From: Rickettsiales bacterium UBA2645
GTDB lineage: Bacteria; Pseudomonadota; Alphaproteobacteria; Rickettsiales; UBA1997
Length of the DNA stretch: 10,052 bases
Reading direction: 5' to 3'
Assembly (NCBI GenBank): GCA_002359655.1
Contig: DENL01000035.1
Coordinates: forward strand, 1 to 10,052
The notes under the pieces were generated by a model that saw only the letters and a list, made by a program, of their open reading frames with translations, was not told where the DNA came from and did not search any database. Position numbers and translations under genes: made by a program. Position 1 is the first letter of the stretch. Every line of letters begins with the position of its first letter. This document shows positions 5,368-10,052 of the stretch, in pieces.

Positions 5368-8217
5368 TTACTTTAAAGCCTCGTCAATTAAATTTTTCTG
5401 CTCTTTAGCGTGATAAGAGCCGTAACCAGTTGCTGGTGAAGCACAAGCAATTCTGCCAACATATTTTGGTCGTGTTGATTTGTGTTTAGTTTCAATCAAA
5501 GCTTCTTCGATCAACTCATCAACAAATTTCCATGCACCCATGTTTTTTGGTTCTTCTTGGCACCAAATAATTTCGGCGTTTTTGTATTTTTTCAACTCAA
5601 CTTTTAATTCGGTTGAAGGAAAAGGATAAAGTTGCTCTAAGCGAATTAGGGCTATGTCGTCAATTTTCTTGAGCGCGCGAGCTTCAAATAAATCGTAATA
5701 AACTTTGCCTGAACAAAGCACAACTTTGCGAACTTTTTCATCGGCAGCAATTTTCTCAATTTCGCCAATTAGCGGACGGAAATTTAAATCAGAAAATTCA
5801 GTCAAAGCTGCGGTGGCTAATTTGTGACGCAATAAAGATTTTGGTGACATTACAATCAACGGCTTGCGATCTTTGCTAACGACTTGACGACGAAGCGCAT
5901 GAAAGAAGTTTGCCGGATTTGTGATATTACAAACACGAAGATTATCGTCAGCGCAAGCTTGTAAACAACGCTCCAAACGCGCTGAAGAATGTTCTGGACC
6001 TTGTCCTTCATATCCGTGAGGAAGCAACATTACCAAGCCAGATTTTCGCAACCATTTAACTTCTGCTGAAGCAATAAATTGATCAAAAATAATCTGCGCA
6101 CCGTTCGCAAAATCGCCGAATTGCGCTTCCCAAATTGTTAATCCATTTGGCATTGAAAGTGAATAACCATATTCAAAACCAAGCACGCCATATTCAGAAA
6201 GAACTGAATCGTAAACTTCATATTTAGCAGTTTTTTCGAAAGGTGAAAAAATGTTATAACGCTTTCCGTTATTAGCATCGTGAAGAATTGAATGACGATG
6301 TGAGAAAGTACCACGACCAGAATCTTGACCAGTCATTCTTATTGGAATTCCTTCAGAAAGAAGAGAAGCAAAAGCTAAAGCTTCACCACAACCCCAATCA
6401 ATATCTTTACCACTTTCAACCGCTTGTTTTCTGGCTTCAAGCTGACGAACAATTTTTGGATTAGCATTAAAATCAGCCGGAACTTGCGCAGTTTTGACGA
6501 TCAATTCTTTCAGATCTTTTTGCGCTATTGCAGTTTTAGCAATCGAAGTGTCTCCATCTTTGATCTTAGTCCAATCACCTTTCAACCAGTCTGCTTCTTT
6601 TGGTTTATAGTCAACGGCTTTGTCAAATTCTGCAGATAAAAGAGTTTCGAAATCTGTGACTAATTTTTGATAATCAGTTTCTGAAATCACATTTTCTGCG
6701 ATCAATTTTTGTGAATAAATTTTCTCTAAATTCGGATGATCTTTTAATTTGTTATACATAACTGGCTGGGTGTAAAGCGGCTCATCGCCTTCATTGTGGC
6801 CATATTTACGATAGCAGATCAAGTCAATTACAACATCTTTTTTAAACTGCTGACGATAACGCATCGCGATATCAGAAACTTTGACCACCGCCTCAACATC
6901 GTCGCCATTGACGTGGAATATCGGCGCATCAATTGCCTTGGCAAGATCAGAAGAATAAGTTGTACAACGTGAATCTGTAGGATTTGCTGTAAAGCCAATT
7001 TGGTTGTTGATGATTAAATGCATCACGCCGCCAGTATTATAGGCAGAGACACCATTCATCATCAAACTTTCGGCAACTGAACCTTGTCCTGCAAAAGCCG
7101 CATCACCATGAATTAAAAGCGCCATCGCTTGCTCGCCAGTTGCATCGCCGTAAAGCACTTGCTTAGCACGAACTCTGCCCGCGGCAACTACATTAACCGC
7201 TTCCAAATGCGACGGATTAAAAGCCAAAGAAAGATCAATTTTATTGCCAGCAATTTCGCGAGTTGAGGCATAGCCCATGTGATACTTCACATCGCCAGAT
7301 TTAGTAATACCTTCGGGAAATCCGGGAGTGCCTTTAAATTCAGAAATCATTTGGTGATAAGGCTTGCCCATCACGCCAGTTAAAGTATTTAAACGGCCAC
7401 GATGTGCCATGCCAATAACGATTTTTTTCACGCCAGCTTTTGCTGCGGTATCGATGATTTTTTCAATCGAATTAATTGATGAGTCACCGCCTTCAACTGA
7501 AAATCTTTTGGCTCCCGGAAAACGTTTGTGCAAAAAATGCTCAAAACCACCAGTTCTGATTACTTCTTTTAAAACTTTTATTTTTTCATCTTTTGCAAGA
7601 TTAGAAAGAATTGTACTTTCAGTTGCATGAGCCAGCCATTCTTTTTGCGCTCCATCGCGAATATATTCAAATTCAGCACCAATTTTGTTGGTGTAGATGT
7701 AGTTTAAATATTCAATCACTTGTGAAATTTTTGCCTTGCCTAAACCTAATTTTCCTTTCAGATCAACTTCTTTTTCTAGGTCAGAGGTTTCAAGTCCATG
7801 ATTTTTTGGATCAAGTTCTGCGACATATTCAGGAGTTTTCAAACCAATTGGATCAAGGTCTGCTGCTAAGTGGCCAAATCTTTTATAGGCTAAAATTAAA
7901 TTGCTGACATGGATATTTAAATCTTTTCCAGCAACAGCTGGAGCAACTGCGCCTTTAGTATCTTTTTTTATTTCTTTTGGAGAATTTGAAGAAATATCAA
8001 ACTCCTGAGCCGCTACAACTTTCAGATTTCTTTTTGCCCAAGTTGGGCCATTGTAATCAGCTAAAACTGATTTTACTTCATCAGCGTTTTGCTTGAAAAA
8101 TTCTGCCCAAGAAGCATCAACCGAAGCGGGATTTTTTAAAAAATTTTGATAAAGCTCATTGATAAAAACTACATTCGTACTGAAGAATGGGGAATTCTTT
8201 GCTAACTCTTTTGACAT
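5368..8217 (-). CDS. sucA: 2-oxoglutarate dehydrogenase E1 component
   Basis: A 949-residue thiamine diphosphate-dependent E1o, which decarboxylates 2-oxoglutarate and passes the succinyl group to the lipoyl arm of E2. The N-terminal segment SPFFSTNVVFINELYQNFLKN (9-29) is the typical E2-binding start. Active-site stretches follow in order: RFSVEGGDS (238-246), GMAHRGRLN (269-277), the ThDP/Mg motif HGDAAFAGQG to NNQIGFTANP (370-413), and YRKYGHNEGDEP (469-480). The transketolase-like central domain (GQDSGRGTFSHRHS) and the C-terminal domain to YGSYHAKEQ are intact. Length is normal for proteobacteria. The N-terminus sets the start at 8217, though no ribosome binding site is evident. It heads the suc operon and is divergent from the ATP-grasp gene; the shared 103-base gap must hold both promoters, but I found no convincing hexamers there. 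Confidence 0.97.
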   Translation of the reverse strand: MSKELAKNSPFFSTNVVFINELYQNFLKNPASVDASWAEFFKQNADEVKSVLADYNGPTWAKRNLKVVAAQEFDISSNSPKEIKKDTKGAVAPAVAGKDLNIHVSNLILAYKRFGHLAADLDPIGLKTPEYVAELDPKNHGLETSDLEKEVDLKGKLGLGKAKISQVIEYLNYIYTNKIGAEFEYIRDGAQKEWLAHATESTILSNLAKDEKIKVLKEVIRTGGFEHFLHKRFPGAKRFSVEGGDSSINSIEKIIDTAAKAGVKKIVIGMAHRGRLNTLTGVMGKPYHQMISEFKGTPGFPEGITKSGDVKYHMGYASTREIAGNKIDLSLAFNPSHLEAVNVVAAGRVRAKQVLYGDATGEQAMALLIHGDAAFAGQGSVAESLMMNGVSAYNTGGVMHLIINNQIGFTANPTDSRCTTYSSDLAKAIDAPIFHVNGDDVEAVVKVSDIAMRYRQQFKKDVVIDLICYRKYGHNEGDEPLYTQPVMYNKLKDHPNLEKIYSQKLIAENVISETDYQKLVTDFETLLSAEFDKAVDYKPKEADWLKGDWTKIKDGDTSIAKTAIAQKDLKELIVKTAQVPADFNANPKIVRQLEARKQAVESGKDIDWGCGEALAFASLLSEGIPIRMTGQDSGRGTFSHRHSILHDANNGKRYNIFSPFEKTAKYEVYDSVLSEYGVLGFEYGYSLSMPNGLTIWEAQFGDFANGAQIIFDQFIASAEVKWLRKSGLVMLLPHGYEGQGPEHSSARLERCLQACADDNLRVCNITNPANFFHALRRQVVSKDRKPLIVMSPKSLLRHKLATAALTEFSDLNFRPLIGEIEKIAADEKVRKVVLCSGKVYYDLFEARALKKIDDIALIRLEQLYPFPSTELKVELKKYKNAEIIWCQEEPKNMGAWKFVDELIEEALIETKHKSTRPKYVGRIACASPATGYGSYHAKEQKNLIDEALK

Positions 8218-8320
8218 GTTACAAGGGAATTATTTAAAACTATTAAATAGTGCGGGGCATGCAAACTAATACTCTGCCAACTTAATTGCAAGCATCTGAA
8301 ATTTTACTAGAGAACCAATA

Positions 8321-9751
8321 ATGAAGAAAACCTTAGTACTCATAAACGAGCCTTTTGAGCAAATGATTTTAGGCAAAAATACAACTTTGTCTTATATTCT
8401 TTCTTGCGCTGAATTAGATCATGAAATTTACATTCATAATTTGCCCAAATCTGGCTTAACATTTCCAAATAAAATTGATGAATCAGTAACAACTTTTTAT
8501 CTAAAAAAAGAAAACGCTTTGCATTTAGCAAAAGAATTTCGTCGTTCTAACCACGAAATAAAAAATCTACGCGCAGCAGAAAATTATCAGAAGCTGGCTC
8601 AACTAGAAAACAAAAAAGTCGGCGATTTTTTAAAAATTAATTATGCCACCAACTTTTCTTTAGTACTTGCCGAAGTTGATTTTATTTTGCAGAGAATTGA
8701 GCCGATGAAAGCACCTTTCCCGCCAGAAGGGTCAGAAAATCTGACGCGAACGCTTATAGCAATTAGGAAAATTTTTCCCAATCACATTTTTAATTTTCCG
8801 CTCAGCGAAAATTTTACTGAATTAGAAGACAAAGAAGTGCCGCAAGAAATCAATCGCATTTTAAAAAAAGAAATCGCCACACCGACTGCGCAGTTCAGGA
8901 TTTCTGACGTTAGTTTTTCTAAGGTAATTGATTCGATGAAAGAGAAATATAGTAAAATTTTCGGCGATAAAAATGATCAAAAAATTGTTATTAAGCCAAA
9001 AAATTCCGCTCAATCTTTAGGAGTTTTTGCTCTGCAATTTAGTGATTCTGGAATGGATTTAGAAAAATTAAAATTACAGAAAATTTCTTCTTTGACTGCC
9101 GCGCAAATTTACAAAATAAAAAAAGATTTAAGTGCAGCAGAGTTAAAAGAATTAATAACGATTTTGTGTTATATTCAGCGCATCAAAGAAAATAACATTA
9201 GTGAAGAAAAATCACTGCAACATCTTGATTTACAAGAGATCACAAAGTCAGCTAAAGAATTATATAATGCAGAAATTCTGGCTCAGCCATTTCTCGAAGG
9301 CATTAAAGATGGCGATATTCGTGCTAATATTTTGAAAGATGAAAAAGAAAATTTTTACTGCGCTGGATACACTTTTAGAAGCGGTGCTAGAGAAGAAATA
9401 AGTGATGATTTCACAACTTGCTACACTGCTGGCAAAGCCGTTTCAAAACCAATTTCTGTTTTAGCAGCAGCTGAAAAAAATTCGCTGATCAATCACTGCC
9501 AAACTGTTTTGAGCATTTTGAATTCTGACTTGAGAGAAAAATATAAAAACGTTATCGAACTTGGCGCCGATTTTATTTTAGTTGGCGATCAAATTTCAGT
9601 AATGCTTGGCGAAATCAATCATCACTGCCCTGCTTTAATTCCAATCTCTGAAGCAATGTCTGAAGAAAATTACGATGAAGGACTTGGATTTACCAAGAGA
9701 TCTGTGAGAGATGCAATTACAATGCAGATAAGAAAGGGTTTGAAAAATTAA
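8321..9751 (+). CDS. GshB-like ATP-grasp ligase, enlarged
   Basis: A 476-residue protein whose ends resemble prokaryotic glutathione synthetase (about 315 residues), which joins glycine to gamma-glutamylcysteine using ATP. The N-terminus LINEPFEQMILGKNTTLSYILSCAELDHEIY resembles the GshB start. FILQRIEPMKAPF (121-133) parallels the GshB MRKDPPFD segment. IVIKPKNSAQSLGVF (222-236) parallels its KP-glycine loop, LAQPFLEGIKDGDIR (320-334) the QxxLPxxxxGDxR segment, and GEINHHCPAL (430-439, E431 and N433) the metal-binding TEINVTSP. Extra length lies at about 55-115 and, most clearly, about 245-315, where a helical lysine/glutamate-rich insert splits the ATP-grasp central region. The glycine-rich loop is degenerate (NSAQSLG for DGxGG). 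It may be a divergent glutathione synthetase or a ligase with another substrate; no gshA is visible. Only a weak ribosome binding site (AGAGAA) precedes the ATG. Confidence 0.75.
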   Translation: MKKTLVLINEPFEQMILGKNTTLSYILSCAELDHEIYIHNLPKSGLTFPNKIDESVTTFYLKKENALHLAKEFRRSNHEIKNLRAAENYQKLAQLENKKVGDFLKINYATNFSLVLAEVDFILQRIEPMKAPFPPEGSENLTRTLIAIRKIFPNHIFNFPLSENFTELEDKEVPQEINRILKKEIATPTAQFRISDVSFSKVIDSMKEKYSKIFGDKNDQKIVIKPKNSAQSLGVFALQFSDSGMDLEKLKLQKISSLTAAQIYKIKKDLSAAELKELITILCYIQRIKENNISEEKSLQHLDLQEITKSAKELYNAEILAQPFLEGIKDGDIRANILKDEKENFYCAGYTFRSGAREEISDDFTTCYTAGKAVSKPISVLAAAEKNSLINHCQTVLSILNSDLREKYKNVIELGADFILVGDQISVMLGEINHHCPALIPISEAMSEENYDEGLGFTKRSVRDAITMQIRKGLKN

Positions 9752-9780
9752 ATCAGATAAAAACAATGTTGCGCCTCGTA

Positions 9781-9830
9781 AAGCGATTGAAGATTGATTA
9801 AACTTTTTCAAATGGCGGGGTAGTTCAGGC
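9781..9830 (+). repeat. Direct repeat copy 1 (tRNA-Met flank plus 5' end)
   Basis: These 50 bases match 9931-9980 at 43 positions with no gaps, at an offset of 150. The repeat holds about 33 bases of the tRNA-Met upstream flank and the first 16 or 17 bases of the tRNA. It begins 30 bases after the stop of the ATP-grasp gene. The substitutions are scattered, so the duplication is not recent. Confidence 0.85.
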
Positions 9831-9876
9831 TGCTTCGTCAAAAAAATGTGCCTAAACGCACATTTTTAGAAGCAGC
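9829..9876 (+). terminator. Terminator-like nested hairpin after the ATP-grasp gene
   Basis: The inner stem AAAAATGTGC (9842-9851) pairs perfectly with 9858-9867 across a six-base loop and ends in five Ts, preceded by an A-run: a bidirectional rho-independent terminator shape. An outer stem, GCTGCTTC (9829-9836) with 9869-9876, encloses it. It lies about 90 bases after the ATP-grasp stop and is the first good terminator for that gene. It sits inside the tRNA-like remnant. Confidence 0.65.
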
Positions 9877-9892
9877 GGGCGAGAATTCGCCC
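9877..9892. repeat. GC-rich hairpin in the tRNA-like remnant
   Basis: GGGCGA-GAAT-TCGCCC is a perfect 6-bp stem with a four-base loop. It occupies the place where the anticodon arm would be in the remnant tRNA copy, so it may be a drifted anticodon arm. Confidence 0.5.
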
Positions 9893-9898
9893 AGTATC

Positions 9899-9940
9899 TC
9901 AATCGTCTTCGAGTTTCGAAGAAACGAGAAAAGCGATTGA
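9899..9940. repeat. Nested inverted repeats upstream of tRNA-Met
   Basis: TCAATCG (9899-9905) is complementary to CGATTGA (9934-9940). Between them TCTTCGA-GTT-TCGAAGA (9906-9922) is a perfect 7-bp stem. The right outer arm belongs to direct repeat copy 2. No T-run follows, so it is not an obvious terminator. Confidence 0.5.
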
Positions 9941-9980
9941 AGATTAGTTAGGCTTTTTCAAGTGGCGGGGTAGCTCAGTC
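9931..9980 (+). repeat. Direct repeat copy 2 (leads into intact tRNA-Met)
   Basis: The partner of 9781-9830. It contains the upstream flank and the first 17 bases of the functional tRNA. Flank bases such as AAGCGATTGAAGATT and CTTTTTCAA are as well kept as the tRNA part, so the duplicated unit included the tRNA's upstream region and perhaps its promoter. Confidence 0.85.
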
Positions 9981-10039
9981 GGTAGAGCAGCGGGATCATA
10001 ATCCGCGTGTCGGGGGTTCGATCCCCTCTCCCGCTACCA
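9964..10039 (+). tRNA. tRNA-Met (anticodon CAT), elongator type
   Basis: The sequence folds into a complete 76-base cloverleaf. The acceptor stem is GGCGGGG with TCCCGCT, including G-U pairs at both ends; the D-arm is GCTC/GAGC; the anticodon stem is GCGGG/TCCGC with the loop ATCATAA; the variable loop has five bases; the T-arm is GGGGG-TTCGATC-CCCTC. The discriminator is A and CCA is encoded. The anticodon CAT is at 9997-9999. It lacks initiator features: there is no 1-72 mismatch and no run of three G-C pairs next to the anticodon loop. The body matches the alphaproteobacterial elongator tRNA-Met type as I remember it. A lysidine-modified tRNA-Ile (CAT) is the main alternative. Confidence 0.93.
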
Positions 10040-10052
10040 TTTCTAAGAAGCC

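Larger units (their letters stand above)
9814..9892 (+). pseudogene. Decayed tRNA-Met copy interrupted in the D-loop region
   Basis: GGCGGGGTAGTTCAGG (9814-9829) matches the first 16 bases of the intact tRNA-Met downstream except for one change in the D-stem and one at the end. About 39 bases that do not belong to a tRNA follow, including a terminator-like hairpin. Then AAGCAGCGGG (9870-9879) resumes the end of the D-stem and the anticodon stem, followed by AATTCGC, which resembles the other anticodon-stem side. The CAT anticodon, T-arm and acceptor 3' end are absent. The first segment is clear; the second part of the match is short and less certain. Confidence 0.55.

Noticed and set aside
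7364..7907. Two plus-strand frames of 88 and 98 codons
   Set aside because: Both are antisense to sucA, whose protein motifs are continuous through this region.
9635..9841. 68-codon minus-strand frame across the end of the ATP-grasp gene
   Set aside because: It is antisense to the ATP-grasp coding region and the tRNA-derived repeat, with no recognisable domain or ribosome binding site.
9781..9980. Direct repeats as integrase attachment sites bounding a mobile element
   Set aside because: Only about 100 bases lie between the repeats, no integrase is present, and the repeat covers the tRNA 5' rather than 3' part.
9964..10039. Initiator tRNA-fMet
   Set aside because: The first pair G1-U72 is formed, and the anticodon stem lacks the three consecutive G-C pairs beside the loop that mark initiators.

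Overview
The window looks like a piece of an AT-rich alphaproteobacterial chromosome. The evidence is the elongator-type tRNA-Met with a CAT anticodon and alphaproteobacterial-like body, the E1o/E2o pair, the AhpC/AhpD pairing under an OxyR, and intergenic DNA full of short GC-rich palindromes. A Rickettsiales- or Holosporales-like host-associated lineage would fit, but this is an inference from composition and gene content. All intergenic gaps are shorter than 300 bases.

Layout. On the left, four genes lie on the minus strand: ahpC (2138-2674), ahpD (1411-1938), dps (838-1275) and the first 256 codons of a VirK/YbjX (DUF535) gene running off the left edge (1-768). The OxyR gene (2804-3664) diverges from ahpC. 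A near-perfect OxyR-type operator sits in the divergent gap and overlaps the oxyR start codon. Together these form a compact peroxide-defence cluster: OxyR senses peroxide, AhpC reduces it, AhpD can recharge AhpC, and Dps stores iron and protects DNA. The ahpC-ahpD and ahpD-dps gaps each carry a related double-hairpin element plus ACCAAA/TTTGGT palindromes.

In the middle, oxyR converges on the 2-oxoglutarate dehydrogenase genes, with a strong hairpin terminator between them. The suc operon runs on the minus strand: sucA (E1), a 76-residue two-helix membrane protein, an overlapping 49-residue single-helix membrane protein, then sucB (E2). The two small membrane genes inside sucA-sucB are unusual. 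No E3 (lpd) gene is visible.

On the right, divergent from sucA, is a 476-residue ATP-grasp protein that resembles glutathione synthetase (GshB) at both ends but is much longer. After it comes a 50-bp direct repeat covering the tRNA-Met upstream flank and its first 17 bases. The first copy runs into a broken tRNA-like sequence interrupted by a terminator-like hairpin. The second copy leads into the intact tRNA-Met at 9964-10039.

The signals most worth a second look are the double-hairpin repeat family with a compensatory base change, the decayed tRNA-Met copy with a hairpin in its D-loop position, the small membrane genes in the suc operon, and the enlarged GshB-like ligase. No clearly new defence or mobile system is visible.
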